Shown here: piece by piece, positions 6,205 through 12,862 of the stretch
Layout of the letters: each line of letters starts with the position of its first letter
Position numbering within the stretch: the stretch's first letter is position 1
NCBI GenBank assembly: GCA_009692985.1
Contig: SHYF01000022.1
Span: 1 to 15,136, forward strand
DNA: 15,136 nucleotides
Reading direction: 5' to 3'
Source: Dehalococcoidia bacterium
Lineage (GTDB): Bacteria > Chloroflexota > Dehalococcoidia > Lucifugimonadales > SHYF01
Notes under the pieces: model-generated
Databases searched by the model: none
The model's input: only the letters and a program-made list of their open reading frames with translations
What the model was told of the DNA's origin: nothing
Position numbers and translations under genes: made by a program

Positions 6205-6228
6205 CCAGGCATCCATCCGGATGCCTGG
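6205..6228 (-). other. Perfect stem-loop downstream of rpsT
   Basis: CCAGGCATCC and GGATGCCTGG form a perfect 10-bp stem with a 4-nt loop, 18 nt after the rpsT stop. There is no T-run on either strand, so it is a poor intrinsic terminator; it may stop or stabilise the 3' end of the rpsT message. A second imperfect structure follows at about 6145-6200, with arms GGTTGCT and AGCAACC. Confidence 0.55.
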
Positions 6229-6245
6229 ATAACTGCCTGCCTCAA

Positions 6246-6500
6246 CTACTTATCAGTTGCCTGTAAGCTTCGGGCCAAGCGGGACTTTCTCCGGGAGGCG
6301 TTGTTCTTGTGGATGACTCCGCCATTGGCCGCTCGGTCCAGAGCCGAAGCAGCCCGCCGCACAGCAGCCACACTCTGCTCTTGGTCGCCAGCAACAATGG
6401 TGCGCCGTGTTGCAGCCACGACTGTGTTGGTGGCACTCTTGACTTGCCGATTATACCCGGCCTTTTTCAAGGCAACTCGCGCCGATTTCTCACTGGGCAT
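6246..6500 (-). CDS. rpsT: 30S ribosomal protein S20
   Basis: S20 is a small, basic, helical protein that binds 16S rRNA early in 30S assembly. The 84-aa product starts MPSEKSARVALKKAGYNRQV and contains the most conserved S20 block, LDRAANGGVIHKNNASRRKS (54-73), followed by RLARSLQ. Length and Lys/Arg/Ala-rich composition are normal for the family. The ATG at 6500 has GAGGAG 8 nt upstream. It stands alone between rel and lexA on the same strand, with repeat element C upstream and a strong stem-loop downstream, which suggests a separate short transcript. No clear -35/-10 pair is visible in the AT-rich leader (6501-6560), although TACAAT and TAGAAT occur there. Confidence 0.93.
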   Translation of the reverse strand: MPSEKSARVALKKAGYNRQVKSATNTVVAATRRTIVAGDQEQSVAAVRRAASALDRAANGGVIHKNNASRRKSRLARSLQATDK

Positions 6501-6621
6501 CTAGTGTTCTCCTCAAAGTCCAAATAGTTTTATTCTATTGTAAACCTTTTGACGCATCGGTACTTACTAATGGTCGCTTGCACCGCACGGCCGCCGATCT
6601 GCCCTGTACCGAACCATCCCG

Positions 6622-6754
6622 CTAACCCCCTTCCTTTCAGGTAGGGGGTTAGACGATTTCTGGGGGCACCCCCATCTCTCCCGCCCCATCGGCTTCCCCT
6701 TCGCGTCGCTCGAGGGCTTCGGCTCACTCAAGGCAGGCTCCGGGGCTTCGCCCC
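6622..6754 (-). repeat. Hairpin-rich intergenic repeat, copy C (between rel and rpsT)
   Basis: This fills most of the 317-nt gap 6501-6817. It has a perfect 10-bp stem CTAACCCCCT / AGGGGGTTAG (6622-6652), a TGGGGG-CA-CCCCCA hairpin (6661-6674), a CCTTCGCG-TCGCTCGAGG segment related to copy A, and GGGGCTTCGCCCC (6742-6754) matching GGGGCTTCGTCCC of copy B. It is a rearranged and diverged copy of the element at 965-1094 and 10460-10562. It starts about 60 nt after the rel stop codon, in the same orientation to the gene as the other two. The remainder of the gap is the rpsT leader and a GC-rich stretch with no gene. Confidence 0.7.
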
Positions 6755-6817
6755 CATGGGCCCCCTGGGGAGCGGGCCCAATGTGACGCTGCTCTCTGCC
6801 AGGAAGTTCCATCTGGA

Positions 6818-9019
6818 TCAGGTACGCTCACCCACCTGCACAAGTGAGGTGGCCTGGTCAACGGTGACGCGGGATACGTTGTCTACTCCTTGCACTCCTT
6901 CCAGCTTGGTGAACAGACGACTGAGCTGGTCCACTCCAGTAATAAACAGTGTTAGCTGAACTGTGGCGGTGCCATCGGCGTTCTCCATGGTCACCATAGC
7001 CGCAATGTTGACCTTCTCCGCGGACACTTGCGTGGTAATGTCGCGCAGAAGCCCTACCCTATCCCACGCATCTATGGATAGCCGCACAGGATGGAGGTTC
7101 TTGGTAACGCCCCAGTTCACGCCGATCAACCGCTCCGCTTCGTCCTCATTGAGGATATTGCGACATTCCTTGCGGTGTATCGTGATCCCCCGGTTCCTCG
7201 TGATGAATCCAATTATTTCGTCCCCAGGCAGAGGCGAGCAACATGGGGCCAGGTGCGTCAGGAGGTCGCCCACGCCCAGCACTTCGACGCCGGATGCCGT
7301 TGCCGGCACTGGGGTGGTTTGCTGCTGGGCGATCTGCGCCTCTCGCTGCTGGGGCGCTAAGCGCGCCGCCACCTGGTTTACTGTGATGCTGCCGTTGCCC
7401 AGAGCAGCCAGGAAGTCATCCATGGAGTCCATCTTGAAAAGCAGCATCAACTCCGCATCGGGTGGGTTCATGCCAAGGTGCCGCATCTCGCGCGCCAAAA
7501 GCTCATGGCCGCGCTGGATGTTGGCGCTGCGCTCCTGCCGTCGAAACCAGGCGCGGATGCGTTGTTTGGCCGTGGCACTTCTTACGTAACCGGCATTGGG
7601 GTTCAGCCAGTCCAGGCTGGGGCCTCGCGCCACCTTGCTAGCCACTATTTCAATCGTATCTCCGTTCTGAAGCTCGTAGTCCAGGGCCATGAGCTTACCG
7701 TTGACCTTCGCACCCATGCATTTGTGTCCCAGATCGGTGTGGACATGGTAGGCAAAATCAATAGGAGTGGACCCCGAGGGCAGCTCTTTTATGTCCCCTT
7801 TGGGGGTATAGACAAACACCTGGTCATGGAATATGTCTGTCTTGACGTTCTCCAGGAACTCCTCAGCGCCACTGACATCCCTCTGCCACTCCAGAAGCTG
7901 GCGTAGCCAGGTCATCTTCTGCTCAAAGGGGGTATCGGGAGCGTTTCCTTCTTTGTAGCGCCAATGCGCCGCAACGCCGTACTCCGAGACCTGGTGCATG
8001 GCATTGGTCTTGATCTGCACCTCAACCGGCACTCCTTCTGGCCCCATTACTGTGGTGTGCAGCGCCTGGTAGAGATTCTCTTTGGGTTTGCCTATGTAGT
8101 CATCAAACAGGCTGGGAATGGGAGGCCATAGTGCGTGCACCACTCCCAGAGCGGCATAGCACTCCTGCTTCTCCTGTACCAGAATGCGCAGGGCGAAAAG
8201 GTCGCGGATCTCGTTGAAATCCTTGCCCTGGGCCGCGTAGGCCCGCATCTTCATATGAATGCTGTAGATATTCTTGGCCCTGCCAGTCACCTGTGCCTTG
8301 ATGGACGCTTCCTGGAGCGCCTGGGCGAGAATATCAGCCACGCGGGTAATGTGCTCCTCTCGCTCCTCCCTGCGGCTGGCCAGCAGCTTAGATATCTGTC
8401 TGTAACTGGCCGGCTCCAGATACTGAAAGGCCAGGTCCTCCAGCCGCCATTTGATATCCCACATGCCCAGGCGATGGGCCAGGGGAGCATAGATGTCCAA
8501 CGTCTCCTGAGCGATCGCGAGTCGCCGCTCCAGTGGGTGAGCCTTCAGGGTGCGCATGTTGTGAAGCCGGTCGGCCAGCTTTATGAGCACCACTCTTAGG
8601 TCCCGGGCCATGGCGATCAGCATTTTGCGCAAGCTGGCCGCCTGGCTGTAGTCCTCTTCTGGAGTACGTTCCCTTTCGTCGCCCTCAGTGTTAACTCGGT
8701 CCAGGCGACTCAGCTTTGTCACGCCGTCCACCAGGCGCGCCACGTCGTTGCTGAACTCGCCCTCCAACTCCGCTTGGGTTACGCCACAGTCCTCCATAAC
8801 GTCGTGGAGCAGCGCTGCGGCCAGCGTGGTAGCGTCCAAGTGCAGGTCGGCCAAATAGAGCGCCGTCTCCACTGGGTGGTGGATGAACGGCTCCCCAGAG
8901 AGCCTCACCTGGCCTTCGTGGGCCCGGGCAGCAAAGTCGTATGCTTTCTGAACTAAAGCGACTCTGTCGCTCGGCAGATAGGTTTCAATCTTGGCTATGA
9001 GGTCTCGCACAGCACCCAC
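6818..9019 (-). CDS. rel: Bifunctional-type (p)ppGpp synthetase/hydrolase (RelA/SpoT family)
   Basis: This 733-aa long RSH protein controls the stringent-response alarmone. In order: HD hydrolase domain (about 25-180) with HHP at 47-49, HDVMED at 72-77 and LADRLHNMRTL (148-158); synthetase domain (about 240-355) with GRAKNIYSIHMKM, EIRDLFALRIL, YQALHT and EVQIKT; TGS domain (about 398-460); the CC zinc-finger segment with Cys593, Cys594, His615 and Cys619; and a C-terminal ACT domain (about 646-722). Intact hydrolase residues suggest it can degrade as well as make (p)ppGpp. The specificity motif is LFDD (304-307), neither the RxKD of classic bifunctional enzymes nor the full ExDD of RelA. The start is uncertain: GTG at 9019 is used here, GTG at 9010 is as good, and no strong Shine-Dalgarno is visible. 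It is divergent from hisS. Confidence 0.95.
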   Translation of the reverse strand: MGAVRDLIAKIETYLPSDRVALVQKAYDFAARAHEGQVRLSGEPFIHHPVETALYLADLHLDATTLAAALLHDVMEDCGVTQAELEGEFSNDVARLVDGVTKLSRLDRVNTEGDERERTPEEDYSQAASLRKMLIAMARDLRVVLIKLADRLHNMRTLKAHPLERRLAIAQETLDIYAPLAHRLGMWDIKWRLEDLAFQYLEPASYRQISKLLASRREEREEHITRVADILAQALQEASIKAQVTGRAKNIYSIHMKMRAYAAQGKDFNEIRDLFALRILVQEKQECYAALGVVHALWPPIPSLFDDYIGKPKENLYQALHTTVMGPEGVPVEVQIKTNAMHQVSEYGVAAHWRYKEGNAPDTPFEQKMTWLRQLLEWQRDVSGAEEFLENVKTDIFHDQVFVYTPKGDIKELPSGSTPIDFAYHVHTDLGHKCMGAKVNGKLMALDYELQNGDTIEIVASKVARGPSLDWLNPNAGYVRSATAKQRIRAWFRRQERSANIQRGHELLAREMRHLGMNPPDAELMLLFKMDSMDDFLAALGNGSITVNQVAARLAPQQREAQIAQQQTTPVPATASGVEVLGVGDLLTHLAPCCSPLPGDEIIGFITRNRGITIHRKECRNILNEDEAERLIGVNWGVTKNLHPVRLSIDAWDRVGLLRDITTQVSAEKVNIAAMVTMENADGTATVQLTLFITGVDQLSRLFTKLEGVQGVDNVSRVTVDQATSLVQVGERT

Positions 9020-9054
9020 CCATGAATGGTCAACTATACCCTATTGTATCAGCA

Positions 9055-9084
9055 AGTATACCGCATCCCAGTCAGGAACTTCAA
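9055..9084 (-). promoter_or_regulatory. Candidate promoter of rel
   Basis: On the minus strand TTGAAG (9084-9079) and TATACT (9060-9055) are 18 nt apart, in the rel-hisS divergent region (9020-9157). A second -10-like TACAAT lies closer to rel (about 9043-9048) without a good -35. The match is moderate. A TAGAAT at 9122-9127 could serve hisS, but has no convincing -35. Confidence 0.4.
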
Positions 9085-9157
9085 AGCATGTATTCCTCAT
9101 GCCTTTCCAGCCAGGATACGGTAGAATAAGTTGTCATACGCAAAGGTAGGAGCACCT

Positions 9158-10423
9158 ATGTTGCATAAAGCGCCTCGCGGCACAGCAGATGTGCTGCCCG
9201 AAGAGCAGAAATACTGGCGTTACGTTGAACGCCAAGCCGTGGACCTATGCCGGCGTTTTGGATTCCAGCGCATAGACACACCTATGTTTGAAGCAGCGGG
9301 CCTGTTCGTGCGTACGGTGGGAGGGGAGACGGACATAGTCCAGAAGGAGACATACACATTCGAAGACAGGGGCCGCGACCCGCTGACGCTACGCGCCGAG
9401 GGCACCGCTCCTGTATGCCGCGCCTACCTGGAGCATGGCATGTCCAATCTGCCACAGCCGGTGCGCCTATACTATTTCTGCCCCATTTTTCGCTACGAGC
9501 GCCCACAGGCTGGCCGCTATCGTCAGCACCACCAGTTTGGCCTGGAGGCCATTGGGGACGCCGATCCCACCGTCGACGCAGAGATTATCCAGATAGCCTG
9601 GCTTCTTACCCAGGAACTTGGGCTGAAAGGCCTTTCCCTCTCAATCAACTCCATCGGCGATGCTCAGTGCCGTCCAGGATACCTGCGAGAGATGAAAGCC
9701 TACTACCAGCCACATCTGGAGCACTTATGTGTTGACTGCCGGACTCGCTATGAGAACAACCCGCTGCGCCTCCTGGACTGCAAGCAGGCGACGTGCCAGC
9801 CGTATGTAGGCGGTGCCCCTGTCGCCACCGACCACCTGTGTTCAGAATGCAAGGAGCATTGGACCAGGCTCCAGGACTACTTGAAGCTTGCGGGCATTCC
9901 ATACCAGATAAGCCACAGGCTGGTGCGGGGGCTGGACTACTACACACGCACCGTCTTTGAGATTCAGCCCCCTGAGGAGGGCGGGCAGAGCACCATAGTC
10001 GGAGGCGGACGCTACGACGGCCTGATTGAGGCTCTAGGAGGACGCCCCACGCCCGGAATAGGCTTTGGCTCCGGCATGGAGCGGCTGATCCTGAACCTGA
10101 AACGCCAGGAGATCCTCGTACCGGAGGAGGCCTCAGCGCCCGTGGTGATAGCTTGCCTTGGCGAAGAGGCGCACACCCAGGGGCTGAAAATAGCGGCGGA
10201 GCTTAGGAAGGCAGGGATTCCAGCCATCATTCCGCCTGCGAGCAGGAGCCTGCGCTCCCAGATGCGCTACGCATCAGCAATGCAGGGGCGGTTCACAGTC
10301 ATCCTCGGTGAAAATGAACTGGCCCGTGGCGCAGTGGTTGTGCGGGATATGGGCGCTGGAACACAAGAAGATGTCCCTGCGGCGGGACTGTTGAACTACC
10401 TTCTCGCAAGAAGCTCTCGCTAG
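9158..10423 (+). CDS. hisS: Histidyl-tRNA synthetase
   Basis: This class II synthetase charges tRNA-His. From the ATG at 9158 it is 421 aa, near the usual length; the AGGAG 6-7 nt before this ATG settles the start over the TTG at 9131. Seen in order: GTADVLPEE (8-16), motif 1 around DTPMFE, the ATP-site segment LRAEGTAPVCRAYL, motif 2 FRYERPQAGRYRQHHQFG (111-128), the histidine-specific LVRGLDYY (255-262), GGGRYDGLIEALGG, motif 3 GFGSGMERL (302-310), and a C-terminal anticodon-binding domain from about 327. The insertion domain carries six Cys (191, 194, 208, 213, 228, 231), with CxxC pairs at each end, that could bind zinc. It is convergent with the lipoprotein gene, with repeat copy B between them. 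Confidence 0.97.
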   Translation: MLHKAPRGTADVLPEEQKYWRYVERQAVDLCRRFGFQRIDTPMFEAAGLFVRTVGGETDIVQKETYTFEDRGRDPLTLRAEGTAPVCRAYLEHGMSNLPQPVRLYYFCPIFRYERPQAGRYRQHHQFGLEAIGDADPTVDAEIIQIAWLLTQELGLKGLSLSINSIGDAQCRPGYLREMKAYYQPHLEHLCVDCRTRYENNPLRLLDCKQATCQPYVGGAPVATDHLCSECKEHWTRLQDYLKLAGIPYQISHRLVRGLDYYTRTVFEIQPPEEGGQSTIVGGGRYDGLIEALGGRPTPGIGFGSGMERLILNLKRQEILVPEEASAPVVIACLGEEAHTQGLKIAAELRKAGIPAIIPPASRSLRSQMRYASAMQGRFTVILGENELARGAVVVRDMGAGTQEDVPAAGLLNYLLARSSR

Positions 10424-10459
10424 CAAGCTGCCGAACAACGGCTTCGCCCATTCCCCTTA

Positions 10460-10562
10460 CCCCCTTTCCTTAGCTATGCTCAAGGACAAGCTCTGGCCTG
10501 GAAGGGGGTGAAAGAGATATCTGGGGGATACCCCCAGACCCCCACCAAAGGGGCTTCGTCCC
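10460..10562 (-). repeat. Hairpin-rich intergenic repeat, copy B (between hisS and the lipoprotein gene)
   Basis: Positions 10460-10507 match copy A (965-1012) in 42 of 48 positions. The ends CCCCCTTTCC and GGAAGGGGG can pair into a long stem. It is followed by a perfect hairpin CTGGGGG-ATA-CCCCCAG (10521-10537) and by GGGGCTTCGTCCC (10550-10562). The element occupies most of the 166-nt gap between the two converging genes and ends 27 nt from the lipoprotein stop codon. Confidence 0.8.
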
Positions 10563-10589
10563 TCTGGACTTCCCTTTTTCAGCAACCTG

Positions 10590-11831
10590 CTACGGGAATG
10601 TCAAGTTCAGTGGGCTGAACCCGAAGGACTCGAACGATGACGTTTCGCTGGCTTTCACACCATTTATGTAGAACTCAACGGTTGAACCCCTGTACCGGTC
10701 GCCGGCATTGACAGTTATTTCCAGGATATAGGTGCCATTCGATTTCCGCTGAGCGCTGATGTCGGTCGCCCATACGTCCGCCACGCCGCTGCCTACAACT
10801 CGGGCATGGATACGCGTCCCAATGGGAGGCGCTTGTCCACCAATCTTTGCGATGCCCAGGAAGGACATAACGGACGGCGTGAACGACGCGTCGGGCGTAG
10901 GAGTGGGCCGCGCTATTTCCGACACTCCCTGTCTCAGCAGAGGAAGAATCTCAAGGATAGAATCGGAGCTGAGGAGATAGACAACGCCCGAGGAAACAGA
11001 GATGCCCAGTCCCTGCACAAACAACGGCTCCATGCTGATGCCCAGGGCTTGACCCTGCCGGTTGACGGCTGGGCCGCCAGTGTTTCCGTTCCGATGCGGA
11101 ACATCCAGACGCAGGAACCGCAAGCCAGTTTGCAAGTTATGCTCTACGGCAGCAAGTTTAGCATTCGCGGTAAACAGCGCGCCGGATGAGGACAGTGGGT
11201 ACCCTGCTGAGAGCATCTCGCTGCCAGCTTCCAATCCAAAGGCATCTCCAAACGCAACGCCTGGCAGGGTAGCGCCCACCACCTTGATCAGGGCCAGGTC
11301 CTTGATGTCGTCCCGCCCCACAATCCAACCATTGTAGCTTTGTCCAGCCCCCGTTTTGATCGTCACGAGTGGGCCGGCGCCCAGGGTTTTGCTGGCGGTT
11401 ATGACATGAGAGGCCGGGTCTTTCACCACCATGCCCGAAATCTGGGTAGTGCCAGAAATCACCATCACCACAGAGTCCTTCACCGATGGAATGATGGCTT
11501 CCAACTGCGGCGTGGCTGTAGGTGTGGGCGTAGACGTGGGCGTAGGCGTGAAAGTGGCCGTCGCCGTGGGAGTGAAGGTAGGCCTCGGCGTAGGCGTGGG
11601 CGTAGCTGTGGGAGTAGGCGTCGGTGTAAAAGTAGGCGTAGGCGGCAGAGACGGCGTTGGAGTGAATATGGGCGTGATAAGAGCGCCGCCAATGGGAGTT
11701 CGTGACTCCGCCGGCGGTGTAGGTGTAGCGATAGCCCCGCTAGTCCGATTGCTCGCCACACCACAAGCCGCGAGCAACAATAGAATCACCATAATCCCTG
11801 CCAAAGGAACAAGCTTTCTTACTGCCAGCAT
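10590..11831 (-). CDS. Lipoprotein with Pro/Thr linker and catalytically degenerate trypsin-like domain
   Basis: From the ATG at 11831 the product is 413 aa. A lipoprotein signal ends in ILLLLAAC with the lipidated Cys at 23, so the protein should be anchored outside the cytoplasmic membrane. Residues about 36-109 are a TPTPTP-type low-complexity linker. About 115-300 is an HtrA/trypsin-like fold: SGMVVKDPASHVITASKTLG aligns with the usual GSG...VLTNAHVVG segment, DLALIKV (Asp178) with the Asp segment, and GNTGGPAV with GNSGGP. The catalytic His is replaced (Ser147-Lys148 at that place) and the Ser is Thr251, so it is probably inactive. A second short PTPTP linker (about 309-313) leads to a C-terminal beta domain (about 338-413; GTYILEITV, GSTVEFYINGVKA). 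No PDZ domain is seen. It might bind substrates or the cell envelope; the function is unknown. A GTG at 11873 is an alternative start but would spoil the signal peptide. Confidence 0.85.
   Translation of the reverse strand: MLAVRKLVPLAGIMVILLLLAACGVASNRTSGAIATPTPPAESRTPIGGALITPIFTPTPSLPPTPTFTPTPTPTATPTPTPRPTFTPTATATFTPTPTSTPTPTATPQLEAIIPSVKDSVVMVISGTTQISGMVVKDPASHVITASKTLGAGPLVTIKTGAGQSYNGWIVGRDDIKDLALIKVVGATLPGVAFGDAFGLEAGSEMLSAGYPLSSSGALFTANAKLAAVEHNLQTGLRFLRLDVPHRNGNTGGPAVNRQGQALGISMEPLFVQGLGISVSSGVVYLLSSDSILEILPLLRQGVSEIARPTPTPDASFTPSVMSFLGIAKIGGQAPPIGTRIHARVVGSGVADVWATDISAQRKSNGTYILEITVNAGDRYRGSTVEFYINGVKASETSSFESFGFSPLNLTFP
11508..11669 (-). repeat. Degenerate hexanucleotide repeat encoding the Thr-Pro linker
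   Basis: Read on the plus strand this is about 160 nt of diverged six-base units near GTAGGC / GTGGGC, encoding Thr-Pro dipeptides with Thr-Phe and Thr-Ala variants. Third-position variation shows selection at the protein level, but such tracts can still change length by slippage. Confidence 0.75.
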
Positions 11832-11879
11832 GAGACCGCCGACACGACGAAATCGTAAAATGTACAATTGCACTCAATG

Positions 11880-11908
11880 AGTCTAGAGATAAACAGGCCA
11901 ATTTGCAA
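11880..11908 (-). promoter_or_regulatory. Weak candidate promoter of the lipoprotein gene
   Basis: On the minus strand TTGCAA (11908-11903) and TAGACT (11885-11880) are 17 nt apart, each matching 4 of 6 consensus bases, about 50 nt before the lipoprotein ATG. The match is modest and is the best pair in the 161-nt gap after prmC. Confidence 0.3.
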
Positions 11909-11992
11909 GCTAGTTGCGCTCGATCAGGCGCGTTATCCAGAAGCGTGCGAAAAACTCCTTCCGCCATCCCATCCGAGGCTCCGCCCCGTTGC

Positions 11993-12862
11993 CTACGAGT
12001 TGGCATTGCATCGGATGACCAACACCCGCTCACGCCCCCATAGGTCGTTCACGCGCTGAAGGCGGGCCTCTGGATACACCTCGCGCGCGACGTTGCTGGC
12101 GGCCTCCATCTGCTCTGGGTCCAGCTCCAACAGGATGGCGCCATTCGCGCGTATGTGACGCGTCCCCTGCCGTAGTAGCTGATACACCACGTCCAGTCCA
12201 TCTGGGCCGCCGTCAAGGGCCTCGCGTGGCTCGAACTGGCTGACTTCCGGCTGAAGGCATGGGATGGTCCGGCTTTCAATGTATGGCAGGTTGGCTACCA
12301 CCACGTCCACCGGCTCTGGGAGTGGTTCCATCAAGTTTCCACGTAGGAAAGATGTGCGGTCTTGCACGCCGTGTGCCGCGGCGTTGGCTCTGGCCGTGGC
12401 CAGGGCCGTTTCAGAAATGTCTGTTGCATACAGTTTTGTGCTGGGAAGTGCCTTTGCCAGGCTTACCGCCAACGCGCCGCTTCCTGTGCCTATATCTGCT
12501 ATGAGGAGTTCACCCCCAGGGAAGCGCGCATTGACCAACAAGACGGCCTGCTCCACCAGTGTCTCCGTTTCAGGGCGAGGTATGAACACTCCAGGGCAGA
12601 CCTTGAACTCCAGGCCAAAGAACTCCTTCTTGCCGAGGATGTATGCCAGAGGCTCTCGGAGAAGCCGCCTCTGCACAAGGCTCTCCATGGCTTGCTGAGC
12701 GCTTTCCGGGACTACCTCTTCAAGGGATGCGTACAGAACGGAGCGCTCCATGCCCAGGGCGAATCCCAAGAGAAGCTCACTCTCCAGCGGGGCCTCTTCC
12801 ACACCGCCGCGCGTCAGGGTGACACGGGCCTGCAGGAGCATTCCTATGATGGTTACAGTCAC
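11993..12862 (-). CDS. prmC: Peptide chain release factor N5-glutamine methyltransferase PrmC
   Basis: PrmC methylates the Gln of the GGQ motif in release factors using S-adenosylmethionine, which speeds termination. The 289-aa protein has the N-terminal helical domain (LESELLLGFALG, 26-37), the linker block PLAYILGKKEFFGLEF (71-86), PRPETE (96-101), the SAM-binding motif I ADIGTGSGALAVSLA (122-136), and the glutamine-binding tetrapeptide as NLPY (191-194) in place of the more familiar NPPY. The gene starts with GTG at 12862 and overlaps the prfA stop (GTGA), so it is translationally coupled to its substrate's gene. An ATG at 12841 is a possible internal start but leaves no coupling. All expected motifs are present. 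Confidence 0.95.
   Translation of the reverse strand: MTVTIIGMLLQARVTLTRGGVEEAPLESELLLGFALGMERSVLYASLEEVVPESAQQAMESLVQRRLLREPLAYILGKKEFFGLEFKVCPGVFIPRPETETLVEQAVLLVNARFPGGELLIADIGTGSGALAVSLAKALPSTKLYATDISETALATARANAAAHGVQDRTSFLRGNLMEPLPEPVDVVVANLPYIESRTIPCLQPEVSQFEPREALDGGPDGLDVVYQLLRQGTRHIRANGAILLELDPEQMEAASNVAREVYPEARLQRVNDLWGRERVLVIRCNANS

Noticed and set aside
6019..6216. 66-residue extension of LexA with a hydrophobic stretch
   Set aside because: LexA proteins begin directly with the winged helix. The extension covers the operator-like dyads and structured DNA, and the GTG at 6018 has its own G-rich site.
6567..6812. 81-aa open frame between rel and rpsT on the minus strand
   Set aside because: It lies within repeat copy C, is Pro/Gly/Arg-rich without a domain, and is explained by the GC-rich repeat lacking stop codons.
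9099..9127. hisS promoter with TAGAAT as -10
   Set aside because: The -10 is acceptable but the hexamer 17 nt upstream (ATGCCT) does not resemble a -35.
11508..11669. Possible CRISPR or minisatellite in the lipoprotein gene
   Set aside because: The units are about six bases, diverged, and in frame with Thr-Pro codons; there are no spacers or conserved longer repeats.
11431..11880. 149-aa Val/Gly-repeat frame on the plus strand
   Set aside because: It is the antisense shadow of the Thr-Pro linker of the lipoprotein; the repeat keeps the opposite frame open.
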